From a candidate division KSB3 bacterium (lineage in GTDB: Bacteria > Moduliflexota > Moduliflexia > Moduliflexales > Moduliflexaceae): a stretch of DNA of 64,000 bases. The translations under genes and the position numbers were made by a program. The DNA is taken from assembly GCA_002748425.1 (NCBI GenBank), contig PDSJ01000016.1:62001-126000 (forward strand), read 5' to 3'. Under the pieces are notes generated by a model. The model saw only the letters and a list, made by a program, of their open reading frames with translations. It was not told the DNA's origin and searched no databases. The first letter of the stretch is position 1; every line of letters starts with the position of its first letter. Shown in pieces: positions 8,608 to 18,233 of this stretch.

Positions 8608-9654
8608 ATGCAAAAGATCAAAGCGGCAGTCATGCACGGAATTGATGATGTCCGTGTTGAAGAGGTGGAATATCCGCACATGAAGGCTGGTGACGTACTG
8701 ATTAAAATGAAATCGGTCGGTGTATGCGGCTCGGATGTTCATTATTATAAACATGGCAAAATCGGCTCGTATATTGTCGATAAACCGATGATTTTAGGCC
8801 ATGAAGCTGCTGGTGAAATCGTTGCCGTGTCTGAGAATGTCAAACAGTTCAAAGTCGGCGATCGGGTTGCCATTGAACCGGGTTACACATGCCGGAAATG
8901 TGTCTATTGCAAAAGCGGGCGTTATAATCTCTGCCCGGACGTTACATTTATGGCAACGCCGCCGATCCACGGAGCCTATGTGGAATACGTCGCCTGGCCG
9001 GCGGATTTTGTCTTTCATCTGCCGGAGAATATGACCTACGATCACGGCGCTCTCATGGAACCATTGGCGGTCGGGATGCATGCGGTTCGCAGGAGCCGCC
9101 TCAAAGCCGGTGAATCTGTGATGATTCTTGGTGCCGGGACCATCGGACTGGTCACACTGTTAGCGGCCAAAGCTGCTGGTGCGGGAGAAATTATTGTCGC
9201 GGATCTGGAAGATCTCCGCTTAACGATGGCCCAAAGCATGGGAGCGACTCAGGTCGTCAATGTTGCTCGGGAGAATCCCGTTGAGGTCATTCAAGAACTG
9301 ACAAAAGGATTTGGCATGGACGTGGTCTTTGAAACGGCCGGGTCTATCCCTGCAACACAGCAGACAGTGGCTCTGGCAGCTCGCGGTGGACGCATTGTGT
9401 GGGTCGGACTGGCCGGACAAGACAGCTTCCCGATGCCTGTCGTGCAGGCCATCGATAAAGAGCTGGATATTATGGGCATCTTCCGCTATGCCAATGTCTA
9501 TCCCTATGCCATTCAGCTTGTGAGCAGCGGACGCATCAATATCGATCCTCTTGTGACCCATCGCTACGGCTTGGGTCAGGTTACGGAAGCGCTTAATGTG
9601 GCTCATGAGCGTCGTGACGGCGCCATCAAAGTCATCATCGACATCGAGGGCTAA
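8608..9654 (+). CDS. Zinc-dependent polyol (sorbitol/xylitol-type) dehydrogenase
   Basis: Medium-chain NAD(P)-dependent dehydrogenase, probably oxidising a polyol imported by the preceding transporter. Catalytic zinc ligands are in GVCGSD and GHEAAGE. A structural zinc site is present as the four-cysteine lobe C-x2-C-x2-C-x7-C (CRKCVYCKSGRYNLC). The Rossmann motif is GAGTIG, followed by VADLEDLRL, whose Asp favours NAD over NADP. The start chosen is the ATG at 8608, preceded by a perfect AAGGAGG; the frame is open 35 codons upstream but without any ribosome binding site. Length is 348 residues, normal for sorbitol dehydrogenases. The exact substrate is inferred from family and context. Confidence 0.93.
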   Translation: MQKIKAAVMHGIDDVRVEEVEYPHMKAGDVLIKMKSVGVCGSDVHYYKHGKIGSYIVDKPMILGHEAAGEIVAVSENVKQFKVGDRVAIEPGYTCRKCVYCKSGRYNLCPDVTFMATPPIHGAYVEYVAWPADFVFHLPENMTYDHGALMEPLAVGMHAVRRSRLKAGESVMILGAGTIGLVTLLAAKAAGAGEIIVADLEDLRLTMAQSMGATQVVNVARENPVEVIQELTKGFGMDVVFETAGSIPATQQTVALAARGGRIVWVGLAGQDSFPMPVVQAIDKELDIMGIFRYANVYPYAIQLVSSGRINIDPLVTHRYGLGQVTEALNVAHERRDGAIKVIIDIEG

Positions 9655-9679
9655 CACACGCTTTGTTCAAGGACACACA

Positions 9680-9719
9680 GCAGCATCTGTTTGGGCATTG
9701 TCTGTGAAACAGATGCTGC
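9680..9719. terminator. Perfect 13-bp hairpin between converging genes, no T-tract
   Basis: GCAGCATCTGTTT (9680-9692) and its exact complement (9707-9719) enclose a 14-nt loop, between the stop codons of the dehydrogenase and the oppositely oriented helicase. Neither side has a run of T, so termination may rely on Rho or the hairpin may protect 3' ends. The inverted repeat is certain; the terminator role is inferred. Confidence 0.55.
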
Positions 9720-9734
9720 GCCAGAATCTCGCTC

Positions 9735-12578
9735 TTAAAGCTCAAAATCTGCGGTCCCTTCCAGCGCTAAAACGTAACGTTCGCAAATTTCATAGGCAGG
9801 ATAGAGCAGAACTTCCTTGTGATAGCTTTTGGCGAATTGCTGCCCGAGCCTGTAACTCGCTTCTGTGAAATCCGGTCGTCCGATCAGCAGAAAACGTGTG
9901 GGGTTGTACTGAATGCCGCGACTGAAGAGGGTGGCACAATCGTCCTCGTTCAGTTCGTGAAGCTGCGGCGGCAGAATGCGTAATAAGGTTCGGCCTCGCT
10001 CTTCCTCCAGAAGATAATCTTTGCCCCAATCCTCCGAGGTAGAACCCACATCCTGTAACAGCAGTGTGACCTGCGGGCTTTGGAAGAGTTGCACCAGGGC
10101 CTCGTGAAACTCCGTAAGATTTGAGGCAGAGTAGATACGGCTGAGTCGTTTCGTGTCGTAACCCAAGAGTTCAAGACGTAATTTCTGATCCATCAGACGG
10201 CGGCTTTCCGTGCGGCGGTATTTTTTATACACACGCTCCTGCACGCGAAAAGCGATCTCTCGCGGCAGCACCCGCATCAACTCTTCCAGATCCGCTTCCA
10301 GGACATGCTCTTCGCGAGTGTAACCATGCTCAGCCAGTCGCATCAGCATGCCGCGTGTCAGACCCGGCACATAAAGTTCCGCCAGCTCAACAGCGCGATC
10401 CTCAACTCCAAAAAGCACCATTTTCGAAAGACGGTGCAGTTGTTCGACGACGTCACTCCTTAAGCCGCGTGCGACGGCGATCTCCTGTAAGATCCGCAAG
10501 ATCCAGGCAACATTTTCAGCCAGACTTCTAATCACTCCGCTGTAGGATTTATCGCGATAAAACTGTCCGTATTTCACCTCTAATTCATGTAAGCTTTTGC
10601 CCTGGATCCAATCCAGCAGCAACAAGGACATTTTCACCCGCCGCGTCACTTCAAAACGGCTCTGGAGAAGAGCTTCGGAGTACTGCGTGAGGCTCTCGCA
10701 GCTCCCTGCGTGAACTTCCCGCAACACTCTCCAGTATTCTCCGGATTCGTAAGCCGTCTGGGCAAGCCGGAAATGCAGGTCGTCAAGCTCGCGGTTGTGG
10801 ACAGCAATAAAAAGGAATTCCCAGACATCGCAGGCTTCGGGATCACAGTGTTGAAAGAAGCGTTTCAACAGCACGAAGCTCTCAACAGACACGCCCTGTG
10901 CTGCGCAAATTCGGCCGATTTCTGTCACGTGCAGTATCCCTTCGCTGCGAACGATCAATTCGTGCTCGATACAATATGAAAGCGCTTCTTCGATTGCGTG
11001 CTGCATGCGTACAAAGGCTTGCGGTTCTTGATTCCAGACCAGCGTTCCGGCATAGGAGCGTTTCATAAATTCATGCAGATCCTGCTGCGAGCGGCAGAGG
11101 CCAGTTGCTGTCAGGAACAGGCTTTCATTAAGAAGCCGGCTGTCTGCCAGCAGAGACTTGAGCTGTGGAAACTGTCCCTCGATATAGTGACGCCAGAGAA
11201 TACGCTCGTCAGCCGCTGTATCGGAAAAGATGATTGAACGGCCTTCGTCCCGATGTTTCAGGCGACCAGCCCGTCCACTCATGTTTTTATAGTCTGACGG
11301 GGAAATCGGAACTTCCTGAAAAATTTCAGCGTAGGGATCCGGCTTTTCCAGATCGTTGATAATCACGGTATTCACCGGTAGATTGACGCCCATTGCCAGA
11401 GTTGATGTGGCGCACAGCACGCGAATTTTACTCGCGTTTGTCTTAAAGTATTCTTCGATAATGCGCCGTTCGCCGCGCCCCAAATCGGCATTATGAAACG
11501 CCACACCATGTCGCAGTGATTCCAGCAGCATTGCTTTTGAGATGGAATCCTCCATGTTCTGCAGGGCTTCCAACGCTTCCAATGCAGGCGGGAGCTGAAG
11601 ATACCGGGCCAGGCGCAAAGCGCTCGTGCGGGTCAGCCACTTCCATTTTCGAAAGATCAAGACTTGTTCTCCGCGAGACAGCAGACAGGAGACGTAATGC
11701 TCAAGGCGCTTATCATGATATTCACGTTGATCCGCAGGCGAGCTGGAATGAGACTGCTGATAATCAGGAAGGGGAGTGAACTGTTCAGTGCGGACGTGCT
11801 TTGAGAAACAGGCGCGCGACGTAAAGCTGCCGTCAGGCCGCAGAATGCCTTCGTACAGCTCCACGGGACGACTGTCGGACAGCAGCACATCGAGACCGAG
11901 CCATTCGTCGAAATGGTTCAGACCGCTAATCACGGCGGACAGAGCAATGAGCTGCGGATGAGGCCTGGAAAATTTTCCAGGCCCTTGCAAGGCTGGGTCG
12001 CGAGTATAACGAATTGAGGTCAACAGCATTTCCAGACTGCTGCCGCGCGAGAAATCGGCAGTCATCTGGATTTCATCGACAATAATCAAGCCGGAATGAT
12101 CAAGAAAATTTTTGTTTCGAACCAGCAGGCGGTTCGCTTTTTCAAAGACCATCACCGCAATCTGGAAATCGCCGCGTTCGATCGCTGTGTCCCATTCCGT
12201 ACGATCACCAGTGGAAATGACCACGTTCAGACCAAACTCTTCATATTTTTCTGAAAAATCCGCATATTTCTCCTCAGCCAGCGCCTTCAGCGGCAAGAGA
12301 TAGATCACCTTCCGGCGCTTGAAAATGGTGTGTATTGCTGCAATTTCAGCCAGAAAGGTTTTTCCTGAAGATGTTGGCGCCGATACCAGGAGATCCTGCC
12401 CTTCCAGAATACGATGTTTCTGAATTGCCAGCGCTTGAATCGGGAGTAATTCCTCGCTTTCGCGTTCAGTCCAGATGCGGATAATCTCCGCATCGAAGTG
12501 ATACAGTTCTTGCAGTTCTTGTACGGTCATGGAAACACCTGCATCTGATTTTGAAGACATGAATGGGTTGTCAGTCAT
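9735..12578 (-). CDS. Ski2-like DExH helicase with nuclease-like C-terminal region
   Basis: Superfamily 2 helicase of about 947 residues. The N-terminal core has a Q-motif-like LLPIQ, Walker A APTSSGKT (about residue 70), Walker B as DEIQ (about 170), a STGD motif and motif VI SGRAGR. The helical region behind the core resembles Hel308/Ski2 family proteins. The last 100 or so residues have the alpha-beta layout of a PD-(D/E)XK domain: a helix (FHEALVQLFQ), two strands around KDYLLEEERGRTLLRILP and a Rossmann-like end (FLLIGRPDF), but the expected E-x-K is absent, so any nuclease would be inactive. Start uncertain: ATG 12578, 12560 or 12530 (AGGTG six nt upstream). The role is probably in DNA repair or RNA metabolism. 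Confidence 0.85.
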   Translation of the reverse strand: MTDNPFMSSKSDAGVSMTVQELQELYHFDAEIIRIWTERESEELLPIQALAIQKHRILEGQDLLVSAPTSSGKTFLAEIAAIHTIFKRRKVIYLLPLKALAEEKYADFSEKYEEFGLNVVISTGDRTEWDTAIERGDFQIAVMVFEKANRLLVRNKNFLDHSGLIIVDEIQMTADFSRGSSLEMLLTSIRYTRDPALQGPGKFSRPHPQLIALSAVISGLNHFDEWLGLDVLLSDSRPVELYEGILRPDGSFTSRACFSKHVRTEQFTPLPDYQQSHSSSPADQREYHDKRLEHYVSCLLSRGEQVLIFRKWKWLTRTSALRLARYLQLPPALEALEALQNMEDSISKAMLLESLRHGVAFHNADLGRGERRIIEEYFKTNASKIRVLCATSTLAMGVNLPVNTVIINDLEKPDPYAEIFQEVPISPSDYKNMSGRAGRLKHRDEGRSIIFSDTAADERILWRHYIEGQFPQLKSLLADSRLLNESLFLTATGLCRSQQDLHEFMKRSYAGTLVWNQEPQAFVRMQHAIEEALSYCIEHELIVRSEGILHVTEIGRICAAQGVSVESFVLLKRFFQHCDPEACDVWEFLFIAVHNRELDDLHFRLAQTAYESGEYWRVLREVHAGSCESLTQYSEALLQSRFEVTRRVKMSLLLLDWIQGKSLHELEVKYGQFYRDKSYSGVIRSLAENVAWILRILQEIAVARGLRSDVVEQLHRLSKMVLFGVEDRAVELAELYVPGLTRGMLMRLAEHGYTREEHVLEADLEELMRVLPREIAFRVQERVYKKYRRTESRRLMDQKLRLELLGYDTKRLSRIYSASNLTEFHEALVQLFQSPQVTLLLQDVGSTSEDWGKDYLLEEERGRTLLRILPPQLHELNEDDCATLFSRGIQYNPTRFLLIGRPDFTEASYRLGQQFAKSYHKEVLLYPAYEICERYVLALEGTADFEL

Positions 12579-12737
12579 CAACAAGAAACAACGATAGTTG
12601 CATCACGCAATACACACAAGAGATTTTTGTTGACAAAGTTATCCACGTGTTGCGTTGCTCAGGGAGCAATGCGCCTCCTCATACACCGCAACTATTATCA
12701 TACGTTACAGGAACAACTACAGGGAAATCGTGATCTT

Positions 12738-13991
12738 ATGAGTCAGAAAGAAGACAACCGCTACGAGTATTCATCCGACGAGCTGCTTAAAGTTGATATT
12801 CCATCAATGGCTTCAGCCAGAATGCACCGGCTGCCGCCTTATTTATTTGGACGAATCAATGCGTTAAAAATGAAATTGCGCCGGAAGGGCGTGGACATTA
12901 TTGATCTGGGCATGGGTAACCCGAACGATCCGACTCCGCCGTTGATCGTCGATAAGCTTTGCGAAGCCGCCAAGCTGAAACGTAACCAGCGCTATTCAAC
13001 CTCACAAGGCATTTTTAATCTGCGGCGAGAATTATCACTGTTCTATGAAAAGCACTGGGGAGTTTCTCTGAATCCCGAAAATGAAGTGATCGCTACGCTC
13101 GGCTCGAAAGAAGGTTTCAGCCACTTATGCCTGGCTACGATGGGACCTGGCGATGTGGCGTTGACGCCGACGCCCTCCTTTCCCATCCATATCTACAGCC
13201 CTATCATCGCCGGTGCGAATGTGATCGGCGTTTCGATGAAAGATGGTGACGAAGCTCTCCTGCGGAATATCTCTGAGATGTGCCGCATCGTCTCGCCGCA
13301 GCCTAAAATTGTGATATTGAACTTTCCGCATAATCCCACCACGCATACGGTCGAAATCGGATTTTTCGAAGAAATTGTCAAATTAGCCCAAAAATTCGAC
13401 TTTTACCTCATCCACGATTTTGCGTATGGCTTGACCACCTTTGAGGATTATCACGCGCCCAGCTTTTTACAGGTCCCTGGAGCTAAAAAGATCGGGGTGG
13501 AGACCATCACGATGTCGAAAGGATATAACATGGCAGGATGGCGTATCGGCTTTGCGGCGGGAAATGCTGATATGATCCAGCTCCTTGCCGGGATAAAAGG
13601 CTATTACGACTATGGCATTTTTCAAGCGATTCAGATCGCGACGGTGATTGCCTTGCGAGAGTGTGAGGAAGATATGCAGGCTCAGGCTGCACTCTATGAG
13701 CAACGCCGGGATTTTCTGTGTGATGGGCTGGCCCAGATGGGCTGGGACGTCGAAAAACCAAAAGCCGGCATGTTTGTCTGGGCAAAAATTCCGGAACCTT
13801 ACGCCGAGATGGGGTCGATTGAGTTCGCAATGCAATGTCTGCAAAAAGCTGAAGTTGCCGTTGCGCCGGGCCGCGGATTTGGCGAAGATGGTGAAGGGTA
13901 TCTGCGGATCGCCCTGGTAGAAAATGAGGAGCGCCTGAGACAAGCTCTCCGTCAACTTCGTCGGGCGTTTCCAGTGCATGAACACGACTGA
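12738..13991 (+). CDS. PLP aminotransferase class I/II (AlaC-like)
   Basis: Fold-type I aminotransferase resembling glutamate-pyruvate aminotransferase AlaC. It shows the N-terminal RLPPYLFGRINALKMKLRR segment, DLGMGNPNDPTP, the substrate-loop YSTSQG, the NFPHNPTT motif, and the PLP-binding lysine in TMSKGYNMAGWRIGF. The conserved carboxylate-binding arginine is in GYLRIALV. The chosen ATG gives 417 residues. The frame is open 37 codons further, and an ATG at 12807 would also fit where homologues usually begin; none has a strong ribosome binding site. It is divergent from the helicase and stands alone. Confidence 0.9.
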   Translation: MSQKEDNRYEYSSDELLKVDIPSMASARMHRLPPYLFGRINALKMKLRRKGVDIIDLGMGNPNDPTPPLIVDKLCEAAKLKRNQRYSTSQGIFNLRRELSLFYEKHWGVSLNPENEVIATLGSKEGFSHLCLATMGPGDVALTPTPSFPIHIYSPIIAGANVIGVSMKDGDEALLRNISEMCRIVSPQPKIVILNFPHNPTTHTVEIGFFEEIVKLAQKFDFYLIHDFAYGLTTFEDYHAPSFLQVPGAKKIGVETITMSKGYNMAGWRIGFAAGNADMIQLLAGIKGYYDYGIFQAIQIATVIALRECEEDMQAQAALYEQRRDFLCDGLAQMGWDVEKPKAGMFVWAKIPEPYAEMGSIEFAMQCLQKAEVAVAPGRGFGEDGEGYLRIALVENEERLRQALRQLRRAFPVHEHD

Positions 13992-14287
13992 TGATCGCCA
14001 GGACTTCGCGTACATGGCAGTGGCGACTGCAGCTTCGCTCAGACCCCAGCCAGCATGCCAATCAGTATGATTCGGCGCAGTCATTGAAATTGTCAAGTAT
14101 CTTGCTCTGATTCTTCAATTCTCCATCAGCAAGGTTCTTCAAATATTCCTTGACGAGCCTTTCCTGCTGTGATACTTTTTCTTCTGATGCTGGGAAAATC
14201 GTTTTTGTTTGATAAATGCGCTTGTGGAGATATGATCTGTTTGCTGAACACCCCTCGGAATATTTTTCAATGGAAGGAGGACACAAA
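13992..14287. other. Intergenic region upstream of the serpin gene
   Basis: About 296 bp without a supported gene; an antisense frame of 86 codons has no start signals. It holds the serpin promoter candidate near its end and the AAGGAGG at 14274-14280. Confidence 0.5.
14209..14236 (+). promoter_or_regulatory. Candidate sigma-70 promoter of the serpin gene
   Basis: TTGATA, 16 nt, TATGAT: five of six matches in each box. Transcription would begin near 14243, giving a leader of about 45 nt that includes the strong AAGGAGG ribosome binding site. Confidence 0.5.
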
Positions 14288-15511
14288 ATGCGTATGATGA
14301 GGTATCTTTTTACAGGGCTCATTTTTATCTATGGGGGCCTTTTGACTGTCCGGGAAGCCGAAGCAATGCCTATTACGCCGGACAAGGCCATACACCAGCT
14401 TGTAGAGGGGAACAACAGCTTTGCCTTAGCGTTATACTCCCAATTGAAACACATTGACGGAAACCTCTTTTTCTCGCCTTACAGTCTTTCCAGTGCGTTG
14501 TCCATGACCTATGGCGGCGCAAGGGGAGAGACCGCGCACGAAATGGCCGACGCTTTAGGTTTCGATCTGCCCTGCGATCTCCTGCACCCGGCGTTTGCCG
14601 AGCTGAACGAGCGCCTTATGAGCAAAAAACAGCTTACGCTGAGTCTTGCGAACAGCCTTTGGCTTCAAAAAGGGACTGAACTGCTTGAAGAGTATCTGGA
14701 CCTGACAAGCGAGTATTATGACGCCGCCGTCATGCTGACAGATTTCATGATAGATCCCGATGAAAGCTGTCGACGGATTAACAAATGGGTCGTAGAACAA
14801 ACTCAAGAAAAAATTCACAATATTATCACCCCCGGAAATATCAATGCGCTGACACGTCTGATTCTTACTAATGCAATTTATTTCAAAGGGAACTGGGAAA
14901 AAGAATTTAACAAAAATCAGACCCGGGAAGAAAATTTTTACGTACAGCAGGATAGACACGTCAAGGCCGCTTTTATGCGACAACAGGGCAATTTCAAATA
15001 TGGAGAAAGCGAAGATGCACAAGTCTTACAAGTCCCATACGATGGAGGGTCCCTGGGAATGCTGCTTGTACTTCCCAAGACACAAGATGGCTTGGCGGCG
15101 CTTGAATCAGGTCTGACAATGGAGAGGATGAAGCGCTGGCAGCAAGCTCTGGCAATGCGCGAGGTAAAAATCGCGATCCCGCGATTTCGCGCAAAGACCG
15201 CGGTCGAACTTTCAGAGAGCCTGAAAGCCTTGGGAATGAATCAGGCCTTTACGAATACGGCGAATTTTTCCGGCATTGACGGAACAGAAGAGCTTAGTCT
15301 ATCCAGCGTTCTGCATGAGGCATTTATCGACGTGACCGAAGAAGGCGCGGAAGCGGCAGCGGCTACAGCGGTCATCATCGGGGTCACTGCTGTCCGGGAC
15401 CCTGCTCCGGTTCCCGAATTTCGGGCAGAGCATCCTTTTCTTTACGCGATCCTCGATCTCGACAGCGGCAGCATCCTCTTTCTGGGGCGATGTATCGACC
15501 CTGGGCGTTAA
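14288..15511 (+). CDS. Secreted serpin (serine protease inhibitor)
   Basis: A 407-residue serpin preceded by a signal peptide of about 26 residues ending in EAEA. Core features: NLFFSPYSLSSALSM, LTNAIYFKGNWEKEF, the breach-region segment VLHEAFIDVTEEGAEAAAAT, and the C-terminal FRAEHPFLYAILD ... ILFLGRCIDP. The hinge EEGAEAAAATAV has the small residues needed for loop insertion, so it should be inhibitory. Counting from the hinge places P1 at the Thr of VIIGVTAV; the loop beyond it seems about two residues longer than in antithrombin, so P1 is uncertain. Start chosen for its AAGGAGG. Probably periplasmic or exported, acting against elastase/subtilisin-like proteases. Confidence 0.95.
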   Translation: MRMMRYLFTGLIFIYGGLLTVREAEAMPITPDKAIHQLVEGNNSFALALYSQLKHIDGNLFFSPYSLSSALSMTYGGARGETAHEMADALGFDLPCDLLHPAFAELNERLMSKKQLTLSLANSLWLQKGTELLEEYLDLTSEYYDAAVMLTDFMIDPDESCRRINKWVVEQTQEKIHNIITPGNINALTRLILTNAIYFKGNWEKEFNKNQTREENFYVQQDRHVKAAFMRQQGNFKYGESEDAQVLQVPYDGGSLGMLLVLPKTQDGLAALESGLTMERMKRWQQALAMREVKIAIPRFRAKTAVELSESLKALGMNQAFTNTANFSGIDGTEELSLSSVLHEAFIDVTEEGAEAAAATAVIIGVTAVRDPAPVPEFRAEHPFLYAILDLDSGSILFLGRCIDPGR

Positions 15512-15595
15512 ACGCGAGGGAAATGGGGGAAGATTTCCAGCCTACGCAGAGTTCTTGCGTTACTCAGTTCAGTCTCAGTTCAGTATATGCGGCGT

Positions 15596-17017
15596 TCAGA
15601 GGACCTGACTCTGAAGGGCGTGAAGCAGCTTGTGATGAATATCGCCGAAGCCGCCGTTTGACATAATTAGCACAACGTCGCCCGGGCGGGTCTTCTCTGC
15701 CAAATCTTCGACAATGCTGTCGACATCAGCTATATGGCGAGCGTTGACCTTGTGCTCCTGAAGCTGGCGGATCAGTTTGGTGGGTGAAAAACGATGACCT
15801 TCCGGGGCTTTTTCCGGGAGATGGACAGCAGCAATCACCACGGCATCACTTGCTAAAAAAGCCTTCACATAGTCCTGCTGAAAAATATCGCGCCGGCTCG
15901 TGGCGCTTCGCGGTTCAAAGACGCTCCACAAGCGTCCGATCCGGCCTGTTTCGGCAAAATAGTGTGATCTGACCGCTTCGATCGTCAGCCTGACGGCAGT
16001 TGGATGATGAGCAAAGTCGTCAAGCACGACAATATCATTCACAATCCCCCGCAGCTCCTGGCGGCGCGTTACTCCCTGAAAGCTTCGAAACCCCGTGCTG
16101 ATTTCTTCAGGAGAAAGGCCGAGACCGTGCAAAAGGGCGCTTGCGCCGAGCATATTCAAAAGATTATGCCGTCCAATCATCGGCGTTTCGAACGTTCCAA
16201 AGATGTTGCCCTTGTGGCGTATGCAAAAGCGTGTATAAGGCGTTCCCACATGAATGTCATCAAGAGTCCATTCTGCCGCCGGAGAGAAGCCGTAGGTCTG
16301 AACCGGAACGTCTGTTCCCTGAATGACGTCACAGACATTTGGATCGTCAATACAGGCTGTCAGCAGGCCGTCTTCTGGAATCAGATCGACAAATTTCCCA
16401 AACTCTTGCTTAATTCGGGAAAGATCCTCATAAATATCTGCATGATCGAATTCAATGCTGGTGATCAGGCCGCTTGTCGGCCGATAATGCACGAATTTCG
16501 GCACTTTATCAAAATAGGCAGTATCATATTCATCGCCTTCGATCACAAAGTGCTTACCTTTGCCGAGACCATAGCTCGCATTGAAATTCTTCAGGACGCC
16601 ACCGACCAGAAAAGCGGGATCCCTGCCGCTCTGTTTCAGAACCCAGGCCAACAGGCCACTGGTCGTTGTTTTGCCATGCGTTCCGGTGACAACGACAGCG
16701 TGACGATCGCCAATGAAGCGTTCAGCGATGAGTTTGGGAAGCGAGGTATAGGGCAGGCCGCGCTCCTGTAAGGCAAGCGCTTCCGGGTTGCGGCGAGTGA
16801 TGACATTGCCCACAACCACCAGGTCTGGGCCCCAGTCTAAATTTGCCCCCTGGAAACCCTCGGTATACACAATCCCCAGTTCAGCCAATTGATCGCTCAT
16901 GGGGGGATACACATGCTGATCAGAGCCTCGCAGCTCGCAGCCTTCAGCGTTGAGCATCGCGGCCAGCGATCCCATTGCCATACCGCAAATTCCCATCAAA
17001 TGAACTTTCTGCATCAT
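15596..17017 (-). CDS. mpl: UDP-MurNAc:L-Ala-gamma-D-Glu-meso-DAP ligase (Mpl)
   Basis: Peptidoglycan recycling enzyme that joins the salvaged tripeptide to UDP-MurNAc. The N-terminal HLMGICGMAMGSLA loop, the GSDQHVYPPMS segment, the ATP loop VTGTHGKTTTSG, FVIEGDEYDTAYFDK and the late LDDFAHHPTAV are typical of Mpl rather than MurC. At 473 residues it has the expected length. The gene is the last of a minus-strand run asnB, serine hydrolase, mpl, with a 73-nt gap before it. Its presence implies meso-DAP peptidoglycan and a Gram-negative envelope. Confidence 0.95.
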   Translation of the reverse strand: MMQKVHLMGICGMAMGSLAAMLNAEGCELRGSDQHVYPPMSDQLAELGIVYTEGFQGANLDWGPDLVVVGNVITRRNPEALALQERGLPYTSLPKLIAERFIGDRHAVVVTGTHGKTTTSGLLAWVLKQSGRDPAFLVGGVLKNFNASYGLGKGKHFVIEGDEYDTAYFDKVPKFVHYRPTSGLITSIEFDHADIYEDLSRIKQEFGKFVDLIPEDGLLTACIDDPNVCDVIQGTDVPVQTYGFSPAAEWTLDDIHVGTPYTRFCIRHKGNIFGTFETPMIGRHNLLNMLGASALLHGLGLSPEEISTGFRSFQGVTRRQELRGIVNDIVVLDDFAHHPTAVRLTIEAVRSHYFAETGRIGRLWSVFEPRSATSRRDIFQQDYVKAFLASDAVVIAAVHLPEKAPEGHRFSPTKLIRQLQEHKVNARHIADVDSIVEDLAEKTRPGDVVLIMSNGGFGDIHHKLLHALQSQVL

Positions 17018-17090
17018 ACCTGCCTCTATTCACGTGGCAAGCCGCTGCCTGCCTGTAGAGTTCATGATCTGTACGACTCACAGACCTTTC

Positions 17091-18233
17091 CTATTTTCCC
17101 TGCTTATCAAGAGCAATGACAACCGTATCGTGTATTCTCGGCCGCATCTTAAGAAACGTTGTATTATGTCGTGAGGGGTGAATCCGGTTGGCGAGCAGAA
17201 CGATTGTGATATCTCGTGTCGGATCGAACCAGATCGACGTGCCGGTGAAGCCGGTGTGGCCGATCGACGTCTCAGCAATAAGGGTTCCGCCTGAGGCTTT
17301 TTCTCTCATATTCCGAGAAGGGGTATCCCATCCGAGAGCGCGCGTTGAGTCCTTGACCAGATCTTGACGGCGGAAGAATGTCGTCACGATCTCCTGTCGA
17401 ATAAATTCATCCTGTCCATGCCAGCAGGCGATCAAACGAAGCATAAAGCGTTGAAGATCGTCGAGCGTCGAAAAGAGTCCGGCATGCCCGGCGACGCCAC
17501 CCATAATGCAGGCATTTTCATCATGCACTTCACCGCAGATGACGCGGCGGCGCCAGTCACAGAATTCAGTTGCGGCAAAATCTCCTGTCCGCCTGTTGCC
17601 ATGAAGCGCTTGATAAAATGTATTCTTCATGCCAAGAGGGCCAAAAATCGCGTCATCACAGAATCGATCCAGCGGGGCTCCACTGATATTTTCAATGACC
17701 TGTCCCAGCAGAAGAAAACCAAGATCGCTGTATTTCGTAAACGTGCCGGGAGTATATAAGAGATCGGTCTGGCAAATGAGGCGGATGAGGAGATTTTTTG
17801 CCTCGGAACTGCCGATAAAATCGTCAAGCTCCTCTCCCTGTTCCTGCGCCGCTTCCTGAACATATTCATAGAAGGGAAGATGGGCTGTAAACCCAGCGCA
17901 GTGCGTTAAAACCTGGCGCAGGCTGATCTGCTCGCAGGGGAATTCGGGGAGGAATTTTGTCAGGGGATCATCCAGCGAGATCTTTTGATCCTGGATAAGC
18001 AACATGATCGCTGTTGTGCTGGCGATCACTTTTGTCAGAGACGCAATATCAAAGAGCGTCTCTACACTCAGGGGTCGACGTTCGGGATAGATTTGAGCGT
18101 GCCCGAACGCTTTTCGATACACACAGTCCTGATTTTTGATCACCAGGAGAGCGATCCCGGGAGTTGAACCATTTTCAAGCGCTTGTTCAAGTACTCTGTC
18201 GATATAAGGATACTCTTGCAGCATGATTGTCAA
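17091..18233 (-). CDS. Beta-lactamase-fold serine hydrolase (class C/PBP4*-like)
   Basis: Serine hydrolase of the DD-peptidase/beta-lactamase superfamily. The nucleophile motif SxxK is SLTK (in IASLTKVIAS), the second motif is YSD (TKYSDLGFLLLG) and the third is HTG (GHTGFTGTS). There is no obvious signal peptide, so a cytoplasmic place, or export by another route, must be assumed. The start overlaps the end of asnB by 4 nt (ATGA), showing translational coupling. Just before mpl, a role in peptidoglycan fragment turnover is plausible; esterase activity is the alternative. Length 380 residues. Confidence 0.87.
   Translation of the reverse strand: MTIMLQEYPYIDRVLEQALENGSTPGIALLVIKNQDCVYRKAFGHAQIYPERRPLSVETLFDIASLTKVIASTTAIMLLIQDQKISLDDPLTKFLPEFPCEQISLRQVLTHCAGFTAHLPFYEYVQEAAQEQGEELDDFIGSSEAKNLLIRLICQTDLLYTPGTFTKYSDLGFLLLGQVIENISGAPLDRFCDDAIFGPLGMKNTFYQALHGNRRTGDFAATEFCDWRRRVICGEVHDENACIMGGVAGHAGLFSTLDDLQRFMLRLIACWHGQDEFIRQEIVTTFFRRQDLVKDSTRALGWDTPSRNMREKASGGTLIAETSIGHTGFTGTSIWFDPTRDITIVLLANRIHPSRHNTTFLKMRPRIHDTVVIALDKQGK

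Noticed and set aside
12639..12647. DnaA-box-like TTATCCACG between helicase and aminotransferase genes
   Set aside because: A single 8-of-9 match, with no cluster, no AT-rich unwinding region and no dnaA or dnaN nearby; not evidence of an origin.
16004..16771. Open frame of 255 codons on the plus strand opposite mpl
   Set aside because: It is fully antisense to a clear mpl gene, has no ribosome binding site and its product has no recognisable family.
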